DNA from: Bacillus salacetis
GTDB taxonomy: Bacteria > Bacillota > Bacilli > Bacillales > Bacillaceae_B
DNA length: 53,109 nucleotides
NCBI RefSeq assembly: GCF_003581585.1
Contig: NZ_QXIR01000037.1
Location: forward strand, 1 to 53,109
Direction: 5' to 3'
Shown here piece by piece: positions 7,164-15,405 of the stretch (its first letter is position 1; each line of letters opens with the position of its first letter). The position numbers and the translations under genes were made by a program. The notes below the pieces were generated by a model. That model ran no database searches, was not told the DNA's origin, and worked only from the letters and a program-made list of their open reading frames with translations.

Positions 7164-8411
7164 TTAAATCGAAAAGTAGTTTATTAATTTTTTCAGTTCC
7201 CTGCTTGATTCATTGAGCTGCTCTGCAGTATGGGTAACGGATGAGAATGCCCTCACTTGTTCTTCTGTGGAGGCACTGGCTTCCTGACAGGCTGCTGCAG
7301 ACTGTTTTGTCATATTCGTGATGCCGGTGATGGATTGAACCACTGTGTCTTTGCTGGAATTGATCTGATTGACTTCCCTGCTGATTGTGACTATCGAATC
7401 GGATACCTTTTCGAATACAGAGGCAATCGTTTCAAACGCCATCAGCGTTTCTGCCACAGACTTGCTTTGGGTAGTCTGGGAGTCTTTGGTCCTGTTCATT
7501 TCTTCAACAGCTTTCTTGGATTGAGACTGGATGGACAGAATCGTCCCCTTCACCCTGTCCGTTGCTTGAGCCGATTGTTCAGCCAGCTTCCTTACTTCAT
7601 CAGCCACCACTGCAAATCCTTTTCCTTGTTCGCCTGCCCTTGCCGCTTCAATGCTTGCATTAAGAGCCAGAAGGTTGGTTTGTTCGGAGATGGCATTGAT
7701 GGAAAGGATTACTTGTTCAATATCCTTGATTTTGTCATCCAGATCGACGACAACATCACGGACGGAAGAAAGTGATACTGACGACGCTTCAAATGATTCA
7801 TTGAGATGCCGCATTTTCTCCAGCCCTGTTTCGCTTGCATTGTTCGCTTTAGTTGAAAAGCCGCTGATATTCTCTGCCTGTTTATGCACAAGTGCCAGTT
7901 GATCAGACAGTGACCCTACAAGTTGGCTTGCTTCATCTGCCTCTTGTGCAGATTGGGCAGAACCCCCGGCAATTTCCTGAACTGCATGGGAAACACCCTC
8001 GCTGGCTGCTGCTGTTTGTTCAGATACGGCCGTCAGGCTTTCAGCCGAAACAGCAAGCTCTGTTGATGCGGAATCGATTTTTTGAATCATCTCTTTAAAA
8101 TTCGTGGTCATCCTGTTCAAACTTCTGGCCATGTCTCCAAGTTCATTTTTCTGCTTGATATCCATTGTTGTATTCAGGTCTCCGTCTGCAATCTTTTCCA
8201 AAGCCAACTTTGTCATACGCAGCGGTTTCGCAATCGATTTAATGACAAAATAGTTTTGTACACAGGCATAGATAAGGACAATTCCCAAAATAATGAACAC
8301 AGTCCGAATTTCTTCCGGCGATAAATAATTGAAAGAATAGAAACCGAAAGTAAAAATCGGAATCAAGAAATTAATAGAAAGCACAATCAGCAATTTCATC
8401 TTGATGGACAT
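7164..8411 (-). CDS. Methyl-accepting chemotaxis protein without an external sensor domain
   Basis: A 415-residue chemoreceptor. Two membrane helices (about 7-27 and 36-58) are joined by a loop of only about 8 residues, so there is no extracellular ligand domain. A HAMP domain follows (about 59-112, [20 protein letters not shown]). A long signalling coiled coil has the conserved hairpin tip [43 protein letters not shown] in shortened reading around residues 240-280. It should signal to CheA/CheW, sensing a membrane or cytoplasmic cue such as redox or proton motive force; the input is unknown. A sigma-D-type -10 (GCCGATAT) precedes it. Confidence 0.92.
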   Translation of the reverse strand: MSIKMKLLIVLSINFLIPIFTFGFYSFNYLSPEEIRTVFIILGIVLIYACVQNYFVIKSIAKPLRMTKLALEKIADGDLNTTMDIKQKNELGDMARSLNRMTTNFKEMIQKIDSASTELAVSAESLTAVSEQTAAASEGVSHAVQEIAGGSAQSAQEADEASQLVGSLSDQLALVHKQAENISGFSTKANNASETGLEKMRHLNESFEASSVSLSSVRDVVVDLDDKIKDIEQVILSINAISEQTNLLALNASIEAARAGEQGKGFAVVADEVRKLAEQSAQATDRVKGTILSIQSQSKKAVEEMNRTKDSQTTQSKSVAETLMAFETIASVFEKVSDSIVTISREVNQINSSKDTVVQSITGITNMTKQSAAACQEASASTEEQVRAFSSVTHTAEQLNESSRELKKLINYFSI

Positions 8412-8447
8412 AAGAAAACCTCTCTCTTTATTCGTTTTATGTCCTTT

Positions 8448-8455
8448 ATATCGGC
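8448..8455 (-). promoter_or_regulatory. Sigma-D-type -10 element for the chemoreceptor
   Basis: GCCGATAT on the minus strand is a perfect match to the flagellar sigma-D -10. It lies 37 bp upstream of the chemoreceptor start. A clear TAAA -35 at 15 bp is not seen, so the promoter call is partial. Confidence 0.5.
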
Positions 8456-8510
8456 TGGAAAATAATATTTTCCTTCCTTTTTCATAAAGAATTCCTTTTG
8501 TTTTGATAAA

Positions 8511-9404
8511 CTAAAACTTCCGTTTGATCCTCTTCATGAATTCTTTCACTGTCAAGGTAGGGATCCTGCCCTCTTTCCTGACGAGGGTAAAATAAACACG
8601 TTCATCCCTGATGCCGCTGATGGGGACTGAAACGATATCACCGTTTTGGAAAGGCTGATGGCTGTTGAAGGAATAATCAAGGCCTATAGTGACTGCCAGC
8701 CCTTTTTGTACAGCCCGTTTGATGGCGTCAAGGTTGTTGCTGGTGAACATGATATCGATCTCCCCAAACCCGGAAAGGATATCTTCTGTGAATTTCTTAA
8801 TGTAATCGTCATTATATAGGACGAGGGTATTGGAAATCAGATCCTCAGGAGAAATCATCTTCAGTTTTGCCAGGGAGGAATGTTTATGGACCCCCGCTAC
8901 CATCTTGCCTTCCAAAAGTGTTTCACTCCGCAGGGAATGATCATCCTCCAATAAACTTTGCGATGTAAGAATCAACCCCATATCAAGGCGGTGATGATGG
9001 ATATCATCCAGTATTTCCATGGGGCCTTTTTCATATATTTCAATTTTGACAGCAGGATAATCCGATTTGAATTCGGACACTATATCGATCAGGAAATTGG
9101 TCGGGCTCGGGATGATCCCGATTTTCAATTCACCTGAAAGTGTCTCTGAATATCGGTTGGCTTCTTCTTTCAGTTCATTGACCTTCACCATGGCTTCACT
9201 CGCTTTTTCAATGATCCGTTTCCCTTCAAAGGTAGGTGAAGCTCCATTCCGGTTCCGGATAAACAATTGAATCCCCAATTCCCTCTCCAGCTTGCTGATG
9301 GATTGGCTTATTGCCGATAGACTGACATGCAGATTTTCCGCTGCTTTCGTCAGTGATCCTGTATTGGCTACCTCAATCAAGTGTTCCAGCTGATCTATAT
9401 TCAT
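8511..9404 (-). CDS. LysR-family transcriptional regulator
   Basis: A 297-residue LTTR. The N-terminal winged helix-turn-helix is clear (about residues 1-60, LTKAAENLHVSLSAISQSISKLERELG). A type 2 periplasmic-binding-like effector domain follows at about 90-295 (SGELKIGIIPSPTNFLIDIV). It is divergent from the SDR oxidoreductase gene with a 148-bp gap, the usual LTTR arrangement, so it probably controls that gene and itself. The gap contains a GACGT direct repeat (about 9425-9440) and TTAATTAAG/CTTAAG motifs, but I cannot point to a certain T-N11-A site. Effector unknown. Confidence 0.88.
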   Translation of the reverse strand: MNIDQLEHLIEVANTGSLTKAAENLHVSLSAISQSISKLERELGIQLFIRNRNGASPTFEGKRIIEKASEAMVKVNELKEEANRYSETLSGELKIGIIPSPTNFLIDIVSEFKSDYPAVKIEIYEKGPMEILDDIHHHRLDMGLILTSQSLLEDDHSLRSETLLEGKMVAGVHKHSSLAKLKMISPEDLISNTLVLYNDDYIKKFTEDILSGFGEIDIMFTSNNLDAIKRAVQKGLAVTIGLDYSFNSHQPFQNGDIVSVPISGIRDERVYFTLVRKEGRIPTLTVKEFMKRIKRKF

Positions 9405-9552
9405 GTCCTGACCCCTTTAGTTTAGACGTCGATATGACGTTTAATTAAGTAATGCTTAAGCTTCCCTTATTATTATTAAATTTTATGAAAGCCGTTTCAA
9501 TGGTAAAATAAGAATCGTCAAAATATCTACTAATTTCAGGGAGGTTTTTTTT

Positions 9553-10299
9553 ATGACTAAGAGAGTAGCTGTCATCACAGGAGGAGCAAGCGGGATCGGA
9601 AAAGAAACATCCCTTAAATTCGCGAAAAAAGGTGACCGGGTTGTCATTGCAGATTTCAATGAATCGGCAGGTACTGAAACGGCGGAACAAATCAACGCTT
9701 CAGGCGGCGAAGCGATCTTTATTAAAACGGATGTTTCCAAGTATGAAGAAGTCGAGGCTTTGGTCGAGAAAACCGTTGAAGAGTATGGACGCATTGATGT
9801 CATGTTCAATAATGCAGGGATCGGCAGCCCGACACCTGTACCGGATATGAACCTTGAATCTTATCATAAAATCATCGATATCAACCAGCATGGTGTTGCG
9901 TATGGAATCATCACTGCAGGGAAAAAGATGAAGGAATTAAATATCAAAGGGGTCATTATCAATACAACTTCGGTATTCGGAGTCCTTGCATCCCCTGGAA
10001 CATTTGCCTACCATGCAACAAAGGGTGCAGTGAACATGATGACAAAATCAGCAGCTTTGGAATTGGCGCCATTCGGAATCAGGGTTGTCGGTGTCGCTCC
10101 GGGAGTCGTGGACACACCAATCATCCAAGGGTATAAAGATAAAGGCATTATCGATGCTATGAAAGCAAAAGTCATGGGCAATAAATTGACACAGCCTGAA
10201 CAACTGGCGGACACGGTCTATCTTCTTTCCCTTGAGGAAGCAAGTGCAATCAATGGAAGTGTCGTGATGGCCGATGAAGGCTATGCTTCTTTCAAATAG
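9553..10299 (+). CDS. Short-chain dehydrogenase/reductase
   Basis: A 248-residue classical SDR using NAD(P). Visible: TGGASGIG cofactor loop (residues 9-16), NNAG near 88, catalytic serine in NTTSVFGV and the YHATK pair near 154-158, plus PGVVDTP. Typical relatives are 3-oxoacyl-ACP reductase-like or glucose 1-dehydrogenase-like enzymes of unknown substrate. It starts after GGGAGG and is divergent from the LysR gene. Its TAG stop codon is half host, half transposable element: the MITE copy at 10299 supplies the final G. The pre-insertion stop was TAA, still visible in the right-hand duplication. Confidence 0.9.
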   Translation: MTKRVAVITGGASGIGKETSLKFAKKGDRVVIADFNESAGTETAEQINASGGEAIFIKTDVSKYEEVEALVEKTVEEYGRIDVMFNNAGIGSPTPVPDMNLESYHKIIDINQHGVAYGIITAGKKMKELNIKGVIINTTSVFGVLASPGTFAYHATKGAVNMMTKSAALELAPFGIRVVGVAPGVVDTPIIQGYKDKGIIDAMKAKVMGNKLTQPEQLADTVYLLSLEEASAINGSVVMADEGYASFK

Positions 10300-10491
10300 G
10301 CTCTTTTCATAAACTTTGTTGCTATTCAATATGAATTTCAAATAATATCCTGGTAAATCGCCGTTAAACCTCTGATAAGCAGGAAAGAAAAGAGCTGCTC
10401 ATTCTTTTTCGAGAGTGAAACCTTTGAATTCAGGGGAAAAAATCCGGCACCTGGGATTTTTCCGAAAGCCACAATATATACAAAAACAGCA
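10299..10491 (+). mobile_element. MITE-like element copy A (193 bp, 8-bp target duplication)
   Basis: Ends are GGCTCTTTTC... and ...AAAACAGC(A), an imperfect inverted pair. It is flanked by exact TTCAAATA duplications (10291-10298 and 10492-10499). No reading frame for a transposase. An internal hairpin AAAAATCC/GGATTTTT is conserved with other copies (15196, 36681, 38784, 40950, 46000, 48176, 49459). Confidence 0.85.
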
Positions 10492-10511
10492 TTCAAATAA
10501 TAGGTGATATG

Positions 10512-10550
10512 AAACAGCGGACCCCCGTTCATGGGAATCCGCTGTTTTTT
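10512..10550 (+). terminator. Terminator downstream of the SDR gene, displaced by the MITE
   Basis: AAACAGCGGA pairs with TCCGCTGTTT, followed by a T run. It probably ended the SDR transcript before element A moved it about 200 bp away. Confidence 0.75.
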
Positions 10551-10574
10551 TACATTTAAATCAGCTGGTTGCTG

Positions 10575-10835
10575 TCAATCTTCTTCAGGACGCTTCATAT
10601 TATATTTTTTCATGAAGCGGTCGGCACGGCCTCCGCGGTCCGCAAACTTTTGGACCCCTGTATAGAATGGGTGTGTGTCTGAACTGACTTCGACTTTGAT
10701 AAGCGGATAGGTGTTTCCATCATCCCATTCAATCGTTTCTGAGGATTTCATGGTGGAGCTTGTCAGAAACTTATAGCCGCTGTTCGTATCCTGAAAGACT
10801 ACTTTGTCATAGTTTGGATGGATTCCTTCTTTCAA
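10575..10835 (-). CDS. rpmE2: Second ribosomal protein L31 type B paralogue
   Basis: An 86-residue type B L31, without zinc ligands. It closely matches the copy at 6696 (shared [25 protein letters not shown] and [12 protein letters not shown]). The C-terminus differs (KRPEED). The start is TTG at 10833-10835, preceded by AGGAGG with 8-nt spacing; longer upstream starts have no such site. I see no Zur box upstream, unlike the other copy, so the two may be regulated differently. Both sit in one strand direction 3.6 kb apart. Whether this is a tandem duplication or a separately maintained form cannot be told. Confidence 0.88.
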   Translation of the reverse strand: MKEGIHPNYDKVVFQDTNSGYKFLTSSTMKSSETIEWDDGNTYPLIKVEVSSDTHPFYTGVQKFADRGGRADRFMKKYNMKRPEED

Positions 10836-11033
10836 TGATAAAACCTCCTGTATGATTATGATCAAACCAGCTATGAGGATTTGAAAGGTGCATTTTTCGC
10901 ACTGTCCTTTGTCCTGAGCGAAAGACCCTCCATATAGTCATTATTCACTTTTTCCGCTATGTTCAAACTATTTTTCAGCTGCTTGCTCTGGCGTTAAAAT
11001 TCCCAACAGTGCTTAAAGTAATAGAAACCCTCA

Positions 11034-11125
11034 CATCAGCCCTTGTTTCAAAGCCTTTGTGAGGGTTTCCTTATCAGGGAGGCCCGTATTCAATCGCGGG
11101 CCTCTTCCCTTTTTATTTGAAACTG
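11034..11125 (+). terminator. Double hairpin with plus-strand T tract
   Basis: GAAACCCTCACA/TGTGAGGGTTTC (11034-11079) and GAGGCCCG/CGGGCCTC (11089-11114), the second followed by TTCCCTTTTTATTT. The T tract is on the plus strand although both neighbouring genes are on the minus strand. The first hairpin could also end the 11175 gene's transcript. The rest of the 10866-11174 gap shows no gene. Confidence 0.5.
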
Positions 11126-11174
11126 ACTTTCACCATTCCTTTAGGAAATCCTTCCATTCGGGATGTACATTTCC

Positions 11175-12857
11175 CTAATCCTGCAGCCCTTCTATATTCA
11201 TTTCTCGTACTGGCAGCGAATTTTCCCCGGTATCGAGAAAGGTTACCGTTACTTTGTCATCCTTCTCAAGGTAGATGCTCATCGGACTGTTTTCCGAGGA
11301 AACGATGTAGCTATTTCCTCCCTCCAGAAGGAAGAAAACGGTCGTGTAATCGCCTGTCTTTTCTTTATAGACCCGGGTGACCGTCCCACTCACTTGTTTT
11401 TCTTCTGCCTCCCCGCTTCCATCGACACTTCCCCCGCCCCGCTGCAAAGCTGTTTTGTATAATTTCAGCGCCTGGTTCGGGGTGTTTGCATACACGGAGA
11501 TCTCAGGATTTGCAGCCGAAACGATAAAGTAATTCTGCAGGAAGCCGTTAGGATCCAGCACCGGAGTCAGCCAGCTCGCTTCACCATAGAAATTATAGAG
11601 TATCGGCATTTCCCCGCTCCATTTTTTCTCTATGAATTTCTTCTCAATGATCTGGAGGTTTCCTTGTGAGTCCATATACGATTCTTCGAGATTGCCTGTG
11701 TAGAAGACCGCTTCACCTGTCCGGGAATTGGTGAGGGAATAGCCCAGCATGCTGTCCACTCCTTCTTTTGGCGAGGTAAAATCTGTAAAGTAGTACATAT
11801 CTCCATTTTCATCGAAAATCGGGCTGACATTTGCCTCTGTACCCTCATCTGAAGGAAGCTTCACTTCGGACTTTCCAAACACGCTGTTCCAAAAGCCTTG
11901 TACATAGTTACCATAATAACTGTTTTGCAGGCTGACCGTTTCAGGTGATACTGCACCGTCAATGAAAGCAGGAACATCTGCCAGTTCATATGATTTCACT
12001 TTTCCGTTTTGCGGGTCGACAACTACGATGCCTTCCGCTTTAAAGCCGTTTCTGGCGGAAATGAATTCCCCATAGGTACGGACATAGAAAGGCTTGCCAT
12101 TTTCATCCACTTCGAGCTGCACTTCTCCGTTAAAGATCCGCTTTGGAAAATGCATCCGGATATGGCGTTCAAGATTCTTATTAAAGTAAGAAGAAGGCGT
12201 ATAAGCCATCTTTTCTTTTACAAACTTTGGATTAGCTGAAGAATCTGTTGCACTGATAGTGAAGTATCCCGGTGTTTCGTCTCCTTTTACCCATTTGAAG
12301 AATCCAGAGAATTCCACTGGGGCAATATAAACATAATCACCATTCACCTTTTGAATCTGCAGGTTACCAAGCTCATAATAACTGGTGTCAGGCACCTGTC
12401 CAAATGCCTTTTTCATTTTATTTCTGGCGAATTTCGGCGGGACGCTTGCCGGTGTCTTCTGCTCATCGAATGGTTCAATTTCCGTTTTCACATCCATTTT
12501 GGCTGATTCAAACTTCTCATCTGCATTAAAGAGAAACGCAGTCAGTATGAATGCCCCAATCAGCAGGGTTACAAGAAACACGGAGCCCTTGACCACCCGC
12601 TCTTTCCCTGCTGCCAAAATGGCGCCGGCACCTGAAGCGAGAATCAGCAGAAGCCACATGGACGAAAAGTTTCGATCAAGGTTACTGAAATAATAAAAAC
12701 CAAAAGCGGCTGCGACAGTGAGGACCAAAACCGCTGCGACTCCGGCTGTATTGAAGCGGCTTGCCTCTTTTCCCTTCGTCCTTCTGCCGCTGAGCGGGAC
12801 CAGCAGAACGGCCATCACCAAACCGACTATAACTGAAAATAAAAAAATGTTCCCCAT
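11175..12857 (-). CDS. Polytopic membrane protein with large extracytoplasmic region, function unknown
   Basis: A 560-residue protein I do not recognise by name. Four hydrophobic helices fill the first 110 residues (about 1-22, 35-57, 64-84, 88-110). The remaining 450 are soluble and probably outside the cell. They contain repeated beta-rich stretches reading FYVRTYGEF, GDMYYFTDFTSP and GEAVFYTGNLEE, and a C-terminal 70-residue segment (QVSGTVTRVYKEKTGDYTTV to the end) with an OB-fold look. It lies 82 bp downstream of the 12940 gene in the same direction and may share its message. No catalytic motif is evident. Confidence 0.7.
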   Translation of the reverse strand: MGNIFLFSVIVGLVMAVLLVPLSGRRTKGKEASRFNTAGVAAVLVLTVAAAFGFYYFSNLDRNFSSMWLLLILASGAGAILAAGKERVVKGSVFLVTLLIGAFILTAFLFNADEKFESAKMDVKTEIEPFDEQKTPASVPPKFARNKMKKAFGQVPDTSYYELGNLQIQKVNGDYVYIAPVEFSGFFKWVKGDETPGYFTISATDSSANPKFVKEKMAYTPSSYFNKNLERHIRMHFPKRIFNGEVQLEVDENGKPFYVRTYGEFISARNGFKAEGIVVVDPQNGKVKSYELADVPAFIDGAVSPETVSLQNSYYGNYVQGFWNSVFGKSEVKLPSDEGTEANVSPIFDENGDMYYFTDFTSPKEGVDSMLGYSLTNSRTGEAVFYTGNLEESYMDSQGNLQIIEKKFIEKKWSGEMPILYNFYGEASWLTPVLDPNGFLQNYFIVSAANPEISVYANTPNQALKLYKTALQRGGGSVDGSGEAEEKQVSGTVTRVYKEKTGDYTTVFFLLEGGNSYIVSSENSPMSIYLEKDDKVTVTFLDTGENSLPVREMNIEGLQD

Positions 12858-12939
12858 ATGTTTCCCCTTCCAGGAATTATTTTTGTCTAATATGTATACG
12901 GATGAAGGGGCACCGGGGATTCAATTATCTAGAAATTTA

Positions 12940-13830
12940 TTATTCATGAAAATTACGGATAATAGGCATTATTAACTCATCGAAATCCTTCTGTCCCTGC
13001 ATTTGCCGATTATACACCAAGGATTCAGGGATGTTCTCCCTATCAATTTGCAATGGATTTCCCTTCTGGTCCCTCTCAAATGTAGACATGGAGGCTTCCA
13101 ATTCTTTCTCATTGGTTTCGATAGCAGCTTTCAATAGTGCTCTGAGCCTTGGAGCTTTGACTCTTCCTTTAGAAATCAACTGATAAATACGCTGATATCC
13201 CGGCTGCATTTCACGCTCTCTTAATCCAAAAGTGTACATATTGAAGCTGTACCTTCCGGCTTCTTCCTCCATCTTCTGCAAAAATTCCTGATCAAAAAAT
13301 CCGCTTCCCCTGGTAATTTCCCTTTGAAGGCCGCCAACCGTGTAGACAATTTCCCTGACCTGGGAAGCCTCTTCTACAATTATTTTGTTCAAGGCGATGA
13401 TTCTTTCGACAGTCCCTTCCAGTTCAGGGTCTGCCCGGACAATCTCTTTCTTATGCTCAGCAAGCAGCTTTACCATTTGCTGATAGGGAGCCATGTTCAT
13501 ATTCATCCTTGGAACCATGCCAGTAATGACATTATGGACAAGGGTGTTGTAACAAATCAGATAATAGGCAGCTTCTTTCACTTTTTCCACATCAGGCTCT
13601 TTTCCCGACTTATCCAATAATAAATAACCGGTGACTTTTCCAAATAAAGAATTGTAAACTGTCAAGAAGTAGTACTCTTTTCCGTCAAAATAGGCAAAAT
13701 CCCACATATCCCATTTTTCAAAAATCTTCTTATGCTTTTTGATATTCACTTTGTGCTGCTTCGTCGGTTTGACGTTGATTTTTTTCCTGGGGCTCATTTC
13801 TGCCGGCACCAGGTTTATTTTGTCTTCCAT
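12940..13830 (-). CDS. Unknown cytoplasmic protein, paralogue-like to its upstream neighbour
   Basis: A 296-residue soluble protein. The start is taken at the ATG at 13830, behind AGGAGGGG; a longer frame to 13893 lacks a binding site and overlaps the neighbour. The N-terminus is basic, followed by a beta-rich part (EYYFLTVYNSLFGKVTGYLL) and then long helices with coiled-coil character (about 110-230). The pattern of a YYF-type strand, an acidic-glycine turn and VEKVKEAAYYL matches the 13890-14688 gene, so the two look like distant paralogues. No known domain is recognised. It is the middle gene of a three-gene minus-strand cluster. Confidence 0.65.
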   Translation of the reverse strand: MEDKINLVPAEMSPRKKINVKPTKQHKVNIKKHKKIFEKWDMWDFAYFDGKEYYFLTVYNSLFGKVTGYLLLDKSGKEPDVEKVKEAAYYLICYNTLVHNVITGMVPRMNMNMAPYQQMVKLLAEHKKEIVRADPELEGTVERIIALNKIIVEEASQVREIVYTVGGLQREITRGSGFFDQEFLQKMEEEAGRYSFNMYTFGLREREMQPGYQRIYQLISKGRVKAPRLRALLKAAIETNEKELEASMSTFERDQKGNPLQIDRENIPESLVYNRQMQGQKDFDELIMPIIRNFHE

Positions 13831-13889
13831 GGAACCCCTCCTGCTCAAAAAGGTAAAGGATGAACTCTTTATAATTTGCGAACTGATGG

Positions 13890-14688
13890 TCACTTTGGAT
13901 TCAGCAGCAGTTTATAAAGCTCCTCTTTATTTTCCAACTCGTCCACCGGTGTATCCTCTTTCACCATATCTATAAGTTCCGGCATATCTTTTGCAGTTTC
14001 AGAATCGCTGTTCAGGATATGAGGATCCTGTCTCTTTAACCATAAATAACTCCACAGGAGGGATGGCCTTTTGAACATTTCTTTGTTCAAATAAGCTATT
14101 AAATCCTTTCGATCTCTTTCAGTCCTTAACTGCACTTCATTCTTGCGGACAGCCGCCCTTACCATTTCCACTACACATGCCCTGACTTTCTTTTGTACAT
14201 CTTCTGTGACCAATTCGGAAGTGTTAGCCTCCTCCACCAGGTCAACCCCTTCTTCAACACTCTTAAAGATGATATCCTGCTCTTCGTTCAATCGCCCCGC
14301 TGCATCCAGACAGCGGTTTATGCACCATAGTGGCATGAGGTGCTGTCCCTTCAAGCTTCTCCTTAATGGAAAGCAGGGTTCTCTCCCACTTCCTGTACAG
14401 TCTTGCCGAAGGAGAGAGTGCCCAAGCCCCTCCTGTTTTTACGATCGTCGCACCAGCTGTTTTATAGAAATGAACAACGAGTGTGGCCCTTTCCACTTCT
14501 TCATAAGGCGGAATAGAACCATCCTCCCTGATGAAAAGGTCTTGAAGCGAAGGATAATAGCTTATCACAAAATATTTTGTTCCATTGTAATAAAATTTAG
14601 AGGGAAGGCAGTCAATCCTTTTACTGGATGGATCATATTGCTCCGCTTTCCTTTTTATATGTTCAGGCAGTTTTTTAAACTCGAGCAT
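13890..14688 (-). pseudogene. Unknown protein gene with apparent frameshift
   Basis: Two overlapping same-strand frames join into one sensible protein. Frame one (14688 to about 14350) gives an N-terminus like its downstream paralogue (KYFVISYYPSLQDLFIREDG, PYEEVERATLVVHFY). Frame two (from about 14354 to 13890) gives the helical C-terminal half (NEEQDIIFKSVEEGVDLVEE). Skipping one base near 14355 fuses them into about 265 residues. Beyond the shift, frame one reads GTAPHATMVHKPLSGCS, which looks random, and the second frame has no binding site of its own. This is either a sequencing error, a recent inactivation or, less likely, programmed frameshifting. Its start has a good AAAGGAG site. Confidence 0.6.
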
Positions 14689-14803
14689 GGCGTTTACTCC
14701 TTTACCTCATCTTTTTTTACTTAATATTCCATTTTTCATTACCATACCCATTTTACCGTACTTTTGAAGCAGAAATTATTATTTATTCTGTAAAAATTAC
14801 GGA

Positions 14804-14851
14804 GCACCAAAAAAGCATATCGCACCAGCGATTATGCCTTTTTCATGGTGC
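14804..14851. terminator. Long hairpin, terminator-like
   Basis: GCACCA-AAAAAGCATA...TATGCCTTTTT...TGGTGC with an inner CGC/GCG arm. Tracts of A and T flank the core, so it can act in both directions. Confidence 0.55.
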
Positions 14852-14951
14852 TGACTCCCCCTCCTGCTAAAGACTGAAGAAAAAACCTCCTCACGCATGT
14901 TAAATGAAAAATGGATTCTGGCTACACTGAGGATAGAAAGGAGAGATGAAG

Positions 14952-15062
14952 ATGAAACGCAGAATGATGGATATTTTCAAGCGTAAAGAAGATATTGAAG
15001 TCAAACGTCTATTGGATCAAATCACCGACAGGCGTGCCAGCTTATACAACCGTATATTTTAA
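14952..15062 (+). CDS. Small basic protein, uncertain
   Basis: A 36-codon frame starting MKRRMMDIFKRKED and ending in ASLYNRIF. An AAGGAG site (14938-14943) lies 8 nt before the ATG. The peptide is strongly basic and helical. It has no recognised family. It sits between two hairpins and just before decayed repeat sequence, and its frame ends abruptly, so it could be a remnant. The good binding site is the only solid support. Confidence 0.35.
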   Translation: MKRRMMDIFKRKEDIEVKRLLDQITDRRASLYNRIF

Positions 15063-15195
15063 AATGGAAAGTCCTTATAACCGGACTTCCCTCTATCCTC
15101 TTAGTACAGCCCTTTGCTACCTTATTCACAAAAGGTCCGAGGCAATAATCGGAATATGCTGTAACAAAGGTTACGGAAAGGGCCTTTATCATAAA

Positions 15196-15335
15196 GGCTG
15201 TTTTCGCATATATTGTTGCTTCCGGAAAAGAACGAGCAGCTCCTTTCTTCCCTGCTCACCGGGGTTTTTACGGTGATTTACCAGGACTTTATTTAAACTT
15301 TATAGTGAATAGCAACATAGTTTACGAAAAGAGCC
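15196..15335 (-). mobile_element. MITE-like element copy B (140 bp, internally deleted)
   Basis: Ends GGCTGTTTTCGCATATATTG... and ...ACGAAAAGAGCC match the family. About 50 bp are missing, including the internal AAAAATCC hairpin. Flanks match only weakly as an 8-bp duplication. Immediately upstream, 15156-15182 reads TAACAAAGGTTACGGAAAGG followed by GCC, which looks like the end of a still older copy. Confidence 0.75.
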
Positions 15336-15343
15336 TTAAAAAA

Positions 15344-15376
15344 ACGAGTGCAAAACCGGTGGGGTTTCACACTCGT
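15344..15376. terminator. Terminator of the DHA2 transporter gene
   Basis: ACGAGTG and CACTCGT form the stem with an inner AACC/GGTT arm. A run of A precedes it, giving a T run on the minus strand downstream of the 15406 gene. Confidence 0.7.
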
Positions 15377-15405
15377 TGATTTCGACAATTTCCGGGTGGT
15401 GCCTG

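Noticed and set aside
7709..8324. Several frames inside the chemoreceptor gene
   Set aside because: Shadows of the coiled-coil coding sequence in other frames.
15180..15340. Small protein-coding gene in this region
   Set aside because: The sequence is element copy B and a decayed neighbour; the frame comes from the repeat.
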